NCBI GenBank assembly: GCA_035610835.1
Contig: CM069448.1
Span: 14,508,462 to 14,572,461, forward strand
Length of the DNA stretch: 64,000 nt
Direction: 5' to 3'
Source of the DNA: Ophiura sarsii
Taxonomy: Eukaryota; Echinodermata; Ophiuroidea; Amphilepidida; Ophiuridae
Shown: positions 23,601-36,445 of the stretch, one piece after another
Numbering within the stretch: position 1 is the first letter of the stretch
How the letters are laid out: each line of letters starts with the position of its first letter
Translations under genes and position numbers: made by a program
Notes under the pieces: model-generated
The model's database searches: none
The model's input: only the letters and a program-made list of their open reading frames with translations
What the model was told of the DNA's origin: nothing

Positions 23601-24309
23601 TGTTCAATGTTGACGGCAAACTTAAATCAACATTCATATTACTACAATAAACAAAATGTGGTCGTGTATGTTGAATTCAAATCGATAATGGGTGGGGGTG
23701 CGTGTGTTTTTCCCTGCAACCGTGGACCTCAACTGAGAACATACACCCCTAGCAAATGTGGACACACTCGTGGGGTGGGGGTGTGAGGTGTTTCTACCTG
23801 TCACTTTAGTTCGTGAATTGATTTAACCATGTTAACCTGGCTACAATCATGCCCCATATCGAAAAGAAATACCTGAAAGGTTAGTACTTAGAATCGGAAA
23901 GCATTTATTTTTATAGATAACACTTTCAAATGGTTTGTGTCAATGTGTATGCACCCAGAAGACTTTGGGACATTACGATCTACTAACCTATTGAGGTAAG
24001 ATGGCCTCAAAATATATAAATTACAATCTTGCGATACGAACAGACGAGGAGATCTCGATAAACATAGCATATATTAAGCATTGTGACTTCACGAAATAAG
24101 ATCCCATTGATAATTAATAGTTTCAAATCTCTGATGTAAATTACTTTATTCTTAGTTTTGAAAATTACTTCCACAATGTTACATGTTTTACGTATGTAAG
24201 TATGTCCGGGTATTCAAGAAATCTTAAATCTTAACAACTATTTTTAATGAACTTTAATTTAAAGAAATACATTTTCACCCGAAACTAAGTGTCGTGAAAT
24301 TATCTTTTA

Positions 24310-24640
24310 CGAGGGTCGTTCAATAAATAATGAAAGTGATCATGGTATGGGATGCATGAGTGATTCTATTGAGGGATAATATGATCAATACATAGTGTAA
24401 ACCTTTGTCTTTCAAACAATACCCTTTTAGATTGTTAGATACCTTTGGTTATGTAACGTCCTTAACATAAACACAATAGGTTTCAGACACTGACTGAAAT
24501 CTGTCAATTATTTGGCTGGATATGTAATATGTTGAATATGGGTTGATTGATACATTTGCGTATATCTCTGCAATGCAATCATAAAATCAGATAACACTTG
24601 GCACATAGTTAGAACAAACTCTTAGCTCTGTTTGACACTC
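24310..24640 (-). mobile_element. Truncated mariner-like non-autonomous copy (CGAGGG..AATAAATAATG family)
   Basis: It starts at a TA with CGAGGGTCGTTCAATAAATA and then follows the reverse complement of the right-hand 330 bp of the element at 35074-36445. It stops abruptly at about 24640. Only one end remains. Confidence 0.8.
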
Positions 24641-25721
24641 GCACACCGTCGCACATAATGTTGAACTTGAACGCCGGTACAATACTTTTAGCTACAGTTT
24701 GCGGCATATATGTTGACCGTATGACACCGTACGGCTGAACAATAAATACATTTGTAATCGTCTTCGAAAATAAACTCTTGAGGGCAACCATGATGCTATA
24801 AAACTAAACTGGATCTCCACATCCCTATATATCGCCGACATTTAATAGGTTTAAAAAAGAACGTGGTTAAATAGTGAATACGGGAAGAATTTACTCTACA
24901 TATAACCACCGCAATGAACTGTGGATAATATTGTGACGAACGCGAAAAGGAAATACCATTGTGCGATCGATTTCGGGTTGTGCCCGTTAATAGTGGACAA
25001 AAGGACCATTAACACCAAGGACATAGTTAGTTGAATTTATTCATCCACAACATTTGTTTAGCACAATCAGGGCATTGACCATATACAATTATGTCATTGT
25101 GCCCTATGTTACTTTAGTAAGGTCACGTCACGTACCAATGTTCATACACAGAGTGAACAAAGTTTGTGGAGGACAAATAAAACGAACCCGCGAAATTCAA
25201 CAGACTTTAAAGATCAGTCGGGATTACACTCGATTTTGTGATACCCGATCATCGCTCTAATAAGCTGGTTTTTTGTTTTAAAATACTAAGGAAGTATTCA
25301 ATAATCACCAAAAAAATGCACAAAAATGTACTATTTAAAGTTGGGACCATAAGAGGAAAAATCCCAAATTACGATATTTGAAAGTTTCAGTAAGACCTTT
25401 TTTCTGCTGGGACACTCAATAGTTCATCAGCCATCAAATTATATTCAAGCCTTGCTATTCATAGAGATAATACTACCCCAATAGAGCACAATACAATTCA
25501 ATACGGATTAGGCCTGGCCAGTTATTTCTGATAGACTGGATATTATACAGTGTGTTTCAAATGAAAATAAATAGCCCTATCTAATGTACAGGCTTTATCT
25601 TCGCTAAAGGCAATATGGTATATTAAAACGAACAGTTATTATTAGTTCACAGTATTGTTTTATTTTGAGTTTATCCTTTTAACAACAATAAATAAATGTT
25701 TCATAATACAACATTGTTTAA

Positions 25722-26132
25722 AGGAGGTGTCCCGCAAGCATAAAAGTGTGCATTATATGTTAGAAATATAACTATCGAGCCCAACTTTTGTAATGATATA
25801 GAAGAAAACACCACACTTATGACAAAAACAAATAAAAACCGCAATCTCTCAACATGCCCTTTTTAAAATTCGCGGCGATCAAAAGTCCCAGTGTCGATGA
25901 TGTCATAGTTGTACAATACACATGCGCAAATTTGAGCACCGATACCCATGACGTCATCGACACCGGGACTTTCAATCGCCGCGAATTTTAAAAAGTGCAT
26001 GTTGAGTGATGGCAGTTTTTATTCATTTTTGTGACTAGTACGGTGTTTTGTTCTATATAATTACGTAACTTCGGCTCGATAATTATGTTTCTAACAAATA
26101 ATGCTCAATGTTGTGCTTGCGGGACCATTCCT
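25722..26132. mobile_element. Foldback MITE with TTAA target duplication (411 bp)
   Basis: The left end AGGAGGTGTCCCGCAAGCA and right end TGCTTGCGGGACCATTCCT are inverted repeats, flanked by TTAA on both sides. The arms extend far inward (GCGGCGATCAAAAGTCCC and GGGACTTTCAATCGCCGC). TTAA sites are typical of the piggyBac and Kolobok superfamilies; which one applies is not decided. There is no coding sequence. Confidence 0.8.
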
Positions 26133-27872
26133 TTAAGTATAGTGTATAATTTAAAATACATTTTCATGTTGATGAGGCGATTTAAATTTTTAGAAGCAAC
26201 TGCAAATCTTTACAGTATTGATAACATGTATACATACAAATAAATTTGATTTGATATTAATTAGGTGTGTGTTTTGTGCATAAGAGAACGTATTAAAAAC
26301 TTAATTTTAAATATATATATGGATAGCTGTCATCTATTCGACACTTATTGTCTGAGCACTTCAATGGGAATTTATCACACACAGATAATAGCAACCATGT
26401 ATGTTAACAAAATTAGTTATATGTCATGTCAATAAAAAGTTGACGTTAAATCCGTTGTTGAGAAATGGTAAAGTTAGGTTATTTTCTGTTCGCAATTTGA
26501 CATAGGGCCTTATACATGTACATTTCATACATAGTTCAATCGACAAACCATTATCGCACTATTTTAGAATAAAAAAAGAAAATGTGCAAGGTAAAAATCT
26601 AATGAAAATTATGAAAAATGCTAAGTATGACATTACTTAAACACCGTAAAATCTAACCTTTAGCCCGGCAACGCTGCATCATCATTAATCAAAGGATATC
26701 AAATAGGATTCACATGTTCTGCAAATATCTTCTATATGCATCGTGATACTTTATAGTATGATTACTTCCTTGTGTCGGAATGTAAGCCCAACGCAAAATA
26801 TAGCATATAATGATTTTGTAAAATTAGAATACTGTATTGCAAGATGTCAGATTTTAATTGACATAATAATTGCACGTTATTTGCTTTAAAGCCGGTTGAT
26901 ATTGATATATTTCATTTCTCTGCCTGAAATTACAAAACTAAAATATGTTTCACACATCAACGTTTACAATAGCATCAACATGAGTATTTGCGTTTCTTTA
27001 AAATAGTCACCTGGCACCAAAATGAAAAGGAAGGGTATTTCTAGGGCATTTCTCTGAAATGTCGTACAAACAGAACTTATTAGCAATCAATGAACATCTT
27101 TAACTATGTCCAAATAGTCCAAATGGCAGTTGAAATTTGTTGAAATTATAGACAAAATATCGTTTCTTTTTAGACTTAAGACAGCAGCAAAGACGAAATT
27201 CCTGCAAATTATATATCATTTTGATTAAAAGGTAGGCCTATCCGTAAGATAGTTTCCATCATAAACCAAGTTGAGTATATGAAATAAGTTTAAATAAATA
27301 AAAGAACCACAGATTCATTTCCCGGAATTTTCAATCGATAGTTAAATTGAAAAATAATAAAAGGACTCATTAAGAATGTTGACTGACCCAATATTAACAG
27401 ATCTGTTCTCTTCTTTTAGTTGTCAGTCAATAAAATGTACTTTCATTATACGTACCTGATGTTCTCTCTACATATTCAGAGGGGTAAGGCTAATGAAAGT
27501 GAATTGTTAGTTTCCCGTTACATTTTTTTGGGTCAGCGAGTAGGCGACTATTTCATTATTCATTATTCATTATTTTTAAAACATTCATTATTTTTATAAT
27601 ATGTGCCCAAATACGTGTAGCGTATAGAACCAAGAGTGTATAATTATGAATAGGGGCATACATATGTCCTTACTACAATAAATAAATTAATTCCAGACCA
27701 TTTTGCATACAAAGTCTTGTTTATTTTAAAACTGTCTTCGCGTCCGTGCGCCATGTTAGGAGACTGATGGATTCAGTCTAATCACGATTCGGTAGAAATG
27801 GATTGATGGAAATCAGCGATCGCGGAGGGAATAATTGGAAAAAGTGTACTTTAGGTCCCAGATACTGGTATA

Positions 27873-28196
27873 CCAGTATCGGTCGATACTGGTACATGAA
27901 TTTTGCCAGTATCGCTCGATACTGGAACAATTTACATGTTCCAGTATCGGTCGATACTGGAACATCAAATTGTGTTCCAGTATCGACCGATACTGGAACA
28001 TTTAATGTGTTCCAGTATCGCCCGATACTGGAACGGTTTCATTCCAGTATCGATCGATACTGGAACAAATTAAATGTTCCAGTATCGCCCAATACTGGAC
28101 CATTTTGTTCCAGTATCGCTCGATACTGGAACATGTAAATCGTTCCAGTATCGCTCGATACTACGATTTACATGTTCCAGTATCGCGCGATAATGG
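27873..28196. repeat. Left array: ten CCAGTATCGNNCGATACTGG palindromes
   Basis: Ten near-perfect 20-bp palindromes start about every 31-36 bp (27873, 27905, 27941, 27977, 28012, 28043, 28078, 28110, 28144, 28177). Only the two central bases vary freely (GT, CT, AC, CC, AT, CG). The spacers are AT-rich and of near-constant length. The last two units are slightly damaged. Confidence 0.9.
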
Positions 28197-29135
28197 AACG
28201 ATTTAATTTGTTCCAGAACTCGTGTATTGTCATATTTGTGAAAAGGGGACGACTATTTCAGCTTTAAAAATTAGCGACATTTTTACGAGGTCAGCTTTGA
28301 GTGCATTATAGTTATTTTTTCGTTTTTCAAATACATGTTCAGTTGTTATATGAATTGCGGGATTTATTTTCTATTATTTGTTTGAAAAAAATGTCGTAGT
28401 GTTTTAAAATATTGCGAGGGAAAACCATCTCATTCATTATGGTTTGGGAACAACATTGTTTATGTTGGAGTACTTCACACTAAATAGGGTCGTTCAATAT
28501 CTTTCTCTTGAAGTTGTTGAGGCTCTGAAAATAGATTTTATGGCTACATTAGGATGAGCTGATTGGTCAAGTCAATTTAACGTTACGTATGCATGATCAT
28601 TTTCTCTTTTTGAAAAATTCAGTGGCTTGGAAAACTATCGATGATCAGTCAGCTTAGAAATAGTTGACTCTATTTTGAGAATTTAAATATTCCCATACTC
28701 AACTGCGACAAGTTTTCAAAAACAAGTTTTCAAAAACAGTTTGCTGATGTTCTCTCATCATCGCCTGATAGTGTTCCACTTATAGCTCGGTTGACAAGAC
28801 CCCTTTCTTAAATGTGCTTATTGTCAATTTCGTCTTCCAAGCTGACGTGACGTCAGCTTTTGATTCTGAAAAAGACACGCCTCCGATAATATCTGCTGTT
28901 TCAATTGTTATAGCTTGAGTCATCCATTATCAGTGAGAGAGTCTACGACTAGAGAGAAGTTAGAAATCAAACCCGGATAATGAAGTAAGACTATTTCATC
29001 GTGCTTTTATATGGATCCTGTCGTCATGCTATCGGATCCCACTGAGAACCAATCAGAAGCGTAACTGTGAAATTGGGCCTATGATTTGCTTTAAAAAAGC
29101 CAATCGGCGGCGACTCCCATTTCTATTTTTCATGT

Positions 29136-29497
29136 TCCAGTATTGGACAATACTGGCACATTTTTAATGTTCTAGTATTGGGCGATACTGGTACATTTTT
29201 AATGTTCTAGTATTGGGCGATACTGGTACATTTTCCATGATCCAGTATTTGGCGATACTGGAACATTTTTCATGTACCAGTATCGGGCGATACTGGTACA
29301 CATTCTACCAGTATTGCCCGATACTGGAACAAAATAATGTACCAGTATCGATCGATACTGGTACATTATTTTGATCCAGTATCGGGCAATACTGGAACAT
29401 TTTAAACGTGCCAGTATCGAGCGATACTGGACCAAAATAATGTACCAGTATCGAACGATACTGGGTGTTCTAGTATTGGTCGATACTAGTACAGTCT
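29136..29497. repeat. Right array: eleven related palindromes
   Basis: Eleven copies of the same 20-bp palindrome with more drift (CTAGTATTGGGCGATACTGG, CCAGTATTGCCCGATACTGG and others), spaced about 30-36 bp apart. It mirrors the left array across the 2.3-kb element. Spacers often read TACATTTTT or ACATTATTTT. Confidence 0.9.
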
Positions 29498-29900
29498 AGT
29501 ATCTGGGAGCTAAAGTACACTTTTTCCGAATAATTAAATTTCTTTGTGGTGTATAGGCCTGCTGTACAAGTTGTACGGCTTCGAAAAGTGCCTCGAAATC
29601 GCTAAAAATGAAAAAAAATTGTCATATGGACGGGTTGGTATGTCGAGTATTCGATTTACATCGTATTTGTACTTATTTATTGATGAAATACGATAAAATT
29701 GTAGTCAAACTTCGCTTATTTTTTCTAAACAAACAAACAATGAAATATTTACCAAATAATTAAATATTCACGCGGGGACCAAAATGTGAGTCGGTCGGGT
29801 AACGGGAAACTAACAATTGGACACATCTGGTTCAAAATACCCCTTTTCCCTATTCTCGGGACAATTTGATATGACACAATACTTATTCTATTTTATTTTC

Positions 29901-30075
29901 TTCTTAGCGGACAAAGCCTCTCAAAAAAAACACCACCTTAGTTTTGATATCGCGGAAATAGCATCCAAAATGACCTCTTAGTTTTGGGAATCGCGGACAT
30001 CCGGCTTTAAAAAACACCCCTAATTTGGGGAAATCGCGGACATAAATGTCAGAAAACCCCCCCTTTTCCGCGATT
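29901..30075. repeat. About 42-bp tandem repeat, three to four units
   Basis: Units of the form TTAGTTTTGGGAATCGCGGACAT followed by an A/C-rich part (AAAAAACACCCC) recur at about 29938, 29978 and 30021, with a weaker copy before them. They yield a repetitive minus-strand frame that is not a gene. Confidence 0.6.
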
Positions 30076-30685
30076 TTTGGAACGATCATGCGTACCCAAA
30101 GTCAATGTTGACTGAAACCACCGGGGTTTCGACACGGTTAAAATGACCCGTAATTTGATTTGACACTAGCCCCTCACCCGGGTTTGGATGTTTCTGATCA
30201 TGAGTAGGCCCGTCTCTGCTATACTATTATAAATAATCATGGATAAAAGGTAACATTTTAAACTACTTCCCAAAAGCTAAAAAAAATTTGAACGTCGCCT
30301 TTACCATCTGAACGAGACGCCCCTCCTCCAAATAGGAATACCCTCCCTTAAGGAATAACCCGTTTAGGCCACGAGGCTCGTTATTCAGTATATCATATTA
30401 GGGATATTCATAACTAATGACACGAATGATAGGGAGTAGCGAACCCTATTTCAAATATAAAGGATAGCGAACCAAAACATTGATGAATTGTTCAACGGGT
30501 GTACTGCGCCGATGAAATTATATTTTACCAAACTGATATCGTATTCAAATATAGTTTTCACGGTTCTTGTGAAATTGACGACGCAAAACACCCCACGTTA
30601 ATTTTAAACGGGTTTTAATTTATCAAAACGATAGGCAAACCCATCCGAAATTGAACTCAAAACTCGACGTTTGAGACTCAACTGG

Positions 30686-30822
30686 GGTCACACTTAGAAA
30701 TCCAAAACTGTATTGTTTGAAAGACAAAGGTTCATATTTTGTATTGATCACACTATCCCTCAATAGAATCACTCATGCATCCCATACCACGATCACTTTC
30801 ATAACTTACTGAATGACCCTCG
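30686..30822. mobile_element. End fragment of the CGAGGG mariner-like family
   Basis: TCACACTTAGAAATCCAAAACTG through to GAATGACCCTCG followed by TA matches about 135 bp of the inverted left end of the 35074-36445 element. One end only. Confidence 0.75.
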
Positions 30823-31869
30823 TACATCTAGTCGTCAAAATGTTCAGTTTTTTCATTAACCCACATACTAATATTTTGCTTTAAAATTATTTCAATTATA
30901 AATAACTGTCAAACCAAAAACAGAAAGACAAAAAAAACACACCAGAAAACAAAAAGAACTTTCGATTGTTCATATTATTACCTATTCGTCGCAGCGGCTC
31001 TAACAAGGTGTGCATTTATTCTTCGAAGCGTTATGTAAATAGAGGATTCCACTTTTCGAACATTGGTTAAATACAGTTAAAAAGACTCAAGATTTGTTTA
31101 AAAGAAATCAATTTCAGTAAAACATTCAATCAGTAGCTTTACGAATGACATCTTAAGACCACCGTCTGTAAGATCAATTAAATGCCTCAATTTCTGGTGA
31201 TAGAGAATATTATTGCCAAATTTAATAGTTCAGAGAGGTCCATGAAATTCAAGAGCTTTCCGCCATTTCAAGCACTTCAGGTCAACAATGTCGGCCCAAT
31301 TTATACACAGCTAACACAGCAGTTGGTACTGCTTTAAAGCCAGACGTTTATTTTACAAACAAATGTCTTAAGTTAAAAGACGTTTGTTTGTAAAATAAAT
31401 ATCATTTCTTGAGCTGACCAGGTCAAAGACGCCACTCATCTCAAATTCTCTTATAATATGTCTAGTGTGTTCTTGACCAACAGCATAGTTCCATGATCAG
31501 ACAAGCTTTTTGTGCAAATTTCAATGATGGAGGCAGCATTCAAATTTGCTATCACCGCAACACATTATGCACTCAAAGGTGTGACAGTTAAAGTTACGTT
31601 AAAAAAGATTTTGTGTCCATGAAAATATAGTTGTTTATGAAGGTTGCATGTTCTCGCTATTAGAACTAATTAAAGAATATTAATTTTCAATTCAGCAATG
31701 CGTGAAGGCCGAAAATTGATCGGAGGTGGTCAGGAAGCGTACTCGGGGCGTACCTGTTGAAAATGGCAATGGAGTTGGATAAATGATAATTGAGTTAATT
31801 GAAAACAAAACTTGAACATTTTTAACTATCTTTATTATTAGCTAACCGGGGGCGGAAACATTTTAAATG

Positions 31870-32310
31870 TACTTTGATGGTCTACTTTATTCAGGTACAA
31901 TCCCTACCCACTGCTTAATATATTATTTCGACATTCTCCGCCGTCGTTCGTTCAAATCAATGTTGATATCGCGTGGTGCCATTAAATCATAACCATTAGC
32001 TACTATTTTTCATATGGTATCTGTGTGGGTTCTTTTAAATATGTGTTAGTTATTTGTTCACTAGACAAGCGTGACAAATATGAATCCGATTTAATTGACT
32101 TGAATTCGAAATCTGGTTGCTGGTATGTTTGTTTGCTTTATCTTTTATATCATTAAAAAAATGGTAGCTAATGGTTATGATTTCTTCAAAATGGCACCAC
32201 GCAATATTGATGGCAAAATTGATTTGAACGAACGACGGCGGGGAATGTCGAATTACTATATTAATCAGTCGGTAGGGATTGTACCTGAATAAAGTAGAAC
32301 ATTAAAGTAT
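31870..32310. mobile_element. Foldback element (about 440 bp)
   Basis: The left arm (CTACTTTATTCAGGTACAATCCC .. AACCATTAGCTA) and right arm (TAGCTAATGGTTATGA .. GGGATTGTACCTGAATAAAG) pair over about 140 bp with mismatches, leaving a loop of about 140 bp. There is no coding content. Confidence 0.75.
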
Positions 32311-32750
32311 ACTTATAACAGTATCATTTACCCTTGATATGAACGTTACAATTACTAACTGTCTGTATAGCTACGACAACATTGAATATAATTATTTGCT
32401 CATGCAAGAGCGATTATGTATATCAGTCATAAACTAAGATAGCACTGTTTGAAATTCCAGGATATTTTACGCGGTAAATACCTAATATCTATGCTCAATC
32501 TCCTTGAAATTATGTCATAATTTTCATTTCCTACTAGCATGGAGGTCAAGTTTATAGCTAAAGACTGCAATGCTGGACGGTAATAGATGGGAGGTCGTTT
32601 ATATTGGAGCACACCGCTTTAATATTAAAATAGCAAGCGAAAAGATAAACCCATCCAGTAGAAACGTAATTATAATGGATAATACCTGTTACTACTTCCG
32701 CGGGACTCGTCCAAGAGTTCTTACGAAACAAGATTGACTGCAATTCACTA

Positions 32751-33114
32751 CACGCTTAGAAAAAATGGTTCTTCAGTTGTCCTCTCAGGAGAACCCTTAA
32801 AGGTTCTTTAAAGAACCAAAAATGGTCCCCAAACATGATACAGAACCATTTTTGATTGATACAGAACCATTTTTGGTTCTATGAAGAACCTTGTTTGGTT
32901 CTTCAATTTTCAAGAACCTTTTTTGAAGGTTCAAGAGAGAGGTTCTTTATAGAACCTTCAAAAAAGGTTCTTGAGGGTTCTTCATAGAACCAAAAATGGT
33001 TCTGTATCAACTAAAAATGGTTCTGTATCATGTTTGGGGACCATTTTGGTTCTTTAAAGAACCTTTAAGGGTTCTCCTGAGAGGACAACTTAAGAACCAT
33101 TTTTTCTAAGCGTG
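32751..33114. mobile_element. Foldback MITE with TA target duplication (364 bp)
   Basis: The ends CACGCTTAGAAAAAATGGTT and AACCATTTTTTCTAAGCGTG are flanked by TA. Almost the entire unit is one palindrome. Its interior is built from GGTTCTTTAAAGAACC, itself a palindrome, and AAAAATGGTTCTGTATCA repeats. This is a Tc1/mariner-type MITE by its TA site and ends. Confidence 0.85.
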
Positions 33115-34140
33115 TACTTTCAACACAAGGTGAAATTGTTGAAAGGTTCTTATTCGTGTAACAGCTTTTTATGGTGTAAATCATTTAAAAGGAAAATTCA
33201 ATTTACGGTTTAAGGGTGTGCGTAATAGTTATGTTCTGGGTTTGGTAAGCGCTTATTTCCAACCACCTGGAATAATGATTGTGTTTTATTCCGATAACTA
33301 TAGAGGGCACTATTTGCGGAATAAAGCACATGATAAACATGATAAAGCTAGTAGGCTATTCCGTTTTATAGACTTGTAGGTTGACCCTAGTTTTCCACTG
33401 TGGTGTATTATTCGAGACACTGGGCATCAGGGCACAATATTTGTATGTATCATTTGATATATCCAGGGATTTAAAATGGTGGCCAGGGTAAATTTCGTAT
33501 GATATATCAGCGACAATGTGTACATATTATGGTATGGGGTGTATCATTAGGTTACAAGGCCCGCTTAGCAGCGCTATAAATTGATGCCCTAAAAACCGTC
33601 AACAAATTTAAATATTCGATATTCCATCCAAGCTGGTTGCTATATATATATGACATAATTCTCGTGTGCAACCAACCGGCTGTATTGAGTAGTGTACTAA
33701 AAGGCATGAACGTAGATGTAATTTGCAACATAATGGAAACTTACCCATGCAGTTAGCCCCGAATTTAAATATATAATCCTCTCGTAGTATTGATAACAAT
33801 AGGTTTACCAGAGCGAATTAATAGCGCTTCTAAGCGGGTAATTTATATCATGGTATGAGGATAAAGACTTATGTCCAGAGGATAACGTGACATTGGGTCA
33901 GACTTCTTAGATTAACACGCTTCTACCGCACCTCCAATTTGGGTAAACCGCCAAAAGAACAATCATTTCTATATGAATTGTCACATTCGGGTGTTGTCTC
34001 TACTGACAGTGTTTTCATAATCCTTTTTTTTAAAATCTTTAAATGATTATTTGACATTACTCCGCTCTGGTTAAGTAATTTTAAAGTTACGCCTACTCAC
34101 ATACGATCAAGAAACGGTTATCATTTCAGAAAGTAATTGT

Positions 34141-34212
34141 AAAATCTGACTTTAGCAAAATAATTGGAAGCATTTTTAAATGCTTCCAATTATTTTGCTA
34201 AAGTCAGATTTT
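34141..34212. repeat. Perfect 35-bp-arm palindrome
   Basis: AAAATCTGACTTTAGCAAAA continuing to GGAAGCATTT is mirrored without error around a two-base TT centre. It could extrude as a cruciform or, if transcribed, form a long hairpin. No target duplication is evident. Confidence 0.9.
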
Positions 34213-35073
34213 AAAAAGGGTTTAGTAAGCTATCGTGCATCTAAGCCATATATATATTGCACTTGTTTTGAAGGTAGTGAACAGAAACATATCTTTCACG
34301 GAAGTCAATTTCAATAATAATAACAATAATAATAACTATACTGCATGGTTTATTTTTTCGTGAGGTATGAGAACATACCTCATTCGCCATGTAATAACGT
34401 CTTTGATTCCTTGTATGGCTCGTGCAATATCATTCTGGTTTCACGCTCAAACATAATATATATCATTCAATGAGATTATTTTTTTCAAATGAAGAAAACA
34501 TTCATGCATGGATGATCAAAATAATAAATCATAAGGATTGCATTATTATCATTGTATGAAATTAAATATTGCTATAAATCAAAATAAATTCTGTTTTCCC
34601 CATACAAATATGCTCACCGATTCTTCATTATTATTTCAAAAAATTGACCTAGCTGCCCTGATATCTAGGCACGTGAATTCACATACACTTACAGGACAGT
34701 TGACGTCGTAGTAAGAGGGTCTTTTGCGTTATTGCCAAATGTAACGGTTCAGTATGCAATGTGCGATGTAATAATTGTTTAAACCGCATTGCATAGAGAC
34801 ACGGCATCTGCAGCCTGGCAGCATCTACATAATAGCGAAGCAGATAGCACGGGGCGTGCGTGTTATTGGATTTCTTTGCGGCAATCAACATCATCGTGTT
34901 GTACTTGGGATTTCCCAGAAATAGAATACCTTAATACAAGTCATCAGGTTGACAAGGGGTTCGGGTAGGAAGGTGTCTGATTTGAAGCCGCCTAGAATGA
35001 CGAAACATACACTTTTATCACGACTATGTCTCTTTTCGAGCTCTTCATATAAAATGCCCCAACCTCTTTACTA

Positions 35074-36445
35074 CGAGGGGTAGTCAATAAATAATGAAAG
35101 TGATCATAGTATGGGATGCATGAGTGATTCTATTGAGGGGATAATTTGATCAATACAAAGTATAAACCTTTGTCTTTCAAACAATACAGTTTTGGATTTT
35201 TAAGTGTGAACTATGACGTCATAGCATTGTCTCAAAGTAAGTACACTTGGGACACTGCTAAATCAGTTATTTGGCGGGAAATTTGAATTGTTTTATGAAA
35301 CACGTGGTAAGAAGATTGCATAACATAACATCAGAAGCAGGTAAATCCCGATTTTTTTTCTCGCATAAATATGATACAAAAGACAATAACTTTAATCCCT
35401 GTGTAATTTGGAATGTGTAGTATAAGAGGAAAAAGTAAGGAGAAGCAATTGAATAAAAGGTTTACAAATATCAGTATTTCAAATAGCTAATTTTCATTTA
35501 AAAATGCCCAGTCAGTGAATCACTAATATTGCGGAAAATCAAACAATTTAGGAAAAATTCAAGCAATTAACCAGTTTGGAAGATTCCATATGATAGTTAG
35601 CTAATTATCTGAACTTATTCGCATGAAACCTGCAGAAAAAATGCGCATGCGCAGACGGCAGATAATTTTGAAACGGGCCCAAAATGGCTAAAATCATGAC
35701 ATTTACCAGATAAAAGCTTACTGTGCCTTCAAATTCTAATCAGAAATAATGAAAAATGCTAAATCAATGTGTAAACATATTGTGATAGTCAAAATGAAGA
35801 TACACAGGAATGTATTAATCAAAGATGGCTGCCACAACCTCTCTTATTACTGTTATCTTTAGAGCTACTAGATATGTATTGTGTAAGTAATCGTCATATA
35901 ATTTCAATGGTTTGAGGAAATTTTATGAACAGCTCCTTTTGAAATCCCCACTATTATTGCTTTATATCCCACAACAATTTATTAAATTATAATCCCTCCA
36001 TTGTTCTTTATCCTTTGTTGTTTTCTAAGGTATATTATTGCGTATTTTGCTCAATAAAAGCGTATTTGAGATGGTCCCTTCTTGTTCGTATTAAGGCATT
36101 CAGATTTAAAAAAGAGTTTCAAACAGAGATAAGTGTGTATTCTAACTATGTGCCAAATGTTATCTGTTTTTATGCTTGCATTGCCGAGATATACGCAAAT
36201 GTATCAATCAACCCATATTCAACATATTACATATCCCGCCAAATAATTGACAGATTTCAGTCAGTGTCTGAAACCTATTGTGTTTATGTTAATGACGTTA
36301 CATAACCAAAGGTATCTGACAATCCAAAAGTGTATTGTTTGAAAGACAAAGGTTCATACTTTGTATTGATCACATTATCCCCTCAATAGCATCACTCATG
36401 CATCCCATACCATGATCACTTTCATTATTTATTGACTGCCCCTCG
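35074..36445. mobile_element. Full-length mariner-like non-autonomous element (1,372 bp)
   Basis: The ends CGAGGGGTAGTCAATAAATA and TATTTATTGACTGCCCCTCG are flanked by TA on both sides, the mark of Tc1/mariner elements. Terminal inverted repeats continue with a few mismatches for over 100 bp (ATGGGATGCATGAGTGATTC and its reverse). The longest frame inside (36015-36305, 96 codons) shows no transposase DDE/DDD features. Other family members lie at 24310, 30686, 39089 and 62812. Confidence 0.85.

Larger units (their letters stand above)
27502..29818. mobile_element. 2.3-kb inverted-repeat element carrying two palindrome arrays
   Basis: The outer ends AATTGTTAGTTTCCCGTTAC (27502-27521) and its exact reverse complement (29799-29818) bound the unit. 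A second inverted pair (AAAAAGTGTACTTTAG near 27839; CTAAAGTACACTTTTT near 29507) lies inside. Next to it sits one palindrome array per arm. The middle (about 28230-29130) is unique non-coding sequence. No transposase frame is present, and short frames across the arrays are repeat artefacts. Confidence 0.75.

Noticed and set aside
27860..28205. CRISPR-like look of 20-bp repeats with regular spacers
   Set aside because: Each repeat is a full palindrome with a variable centre, spacers are short AT-rich and alike, the sequence is clearly animal (introns, MITEs, synaptotagmin), and no cas genes exist.
36015..36305. 96-codon frame inside the mariner-like element, seen twice
   Set aside because: The second copy is only the segmental duplicate. 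The independent copy at 63 kb changes the frame, and no transposase motifs are present.
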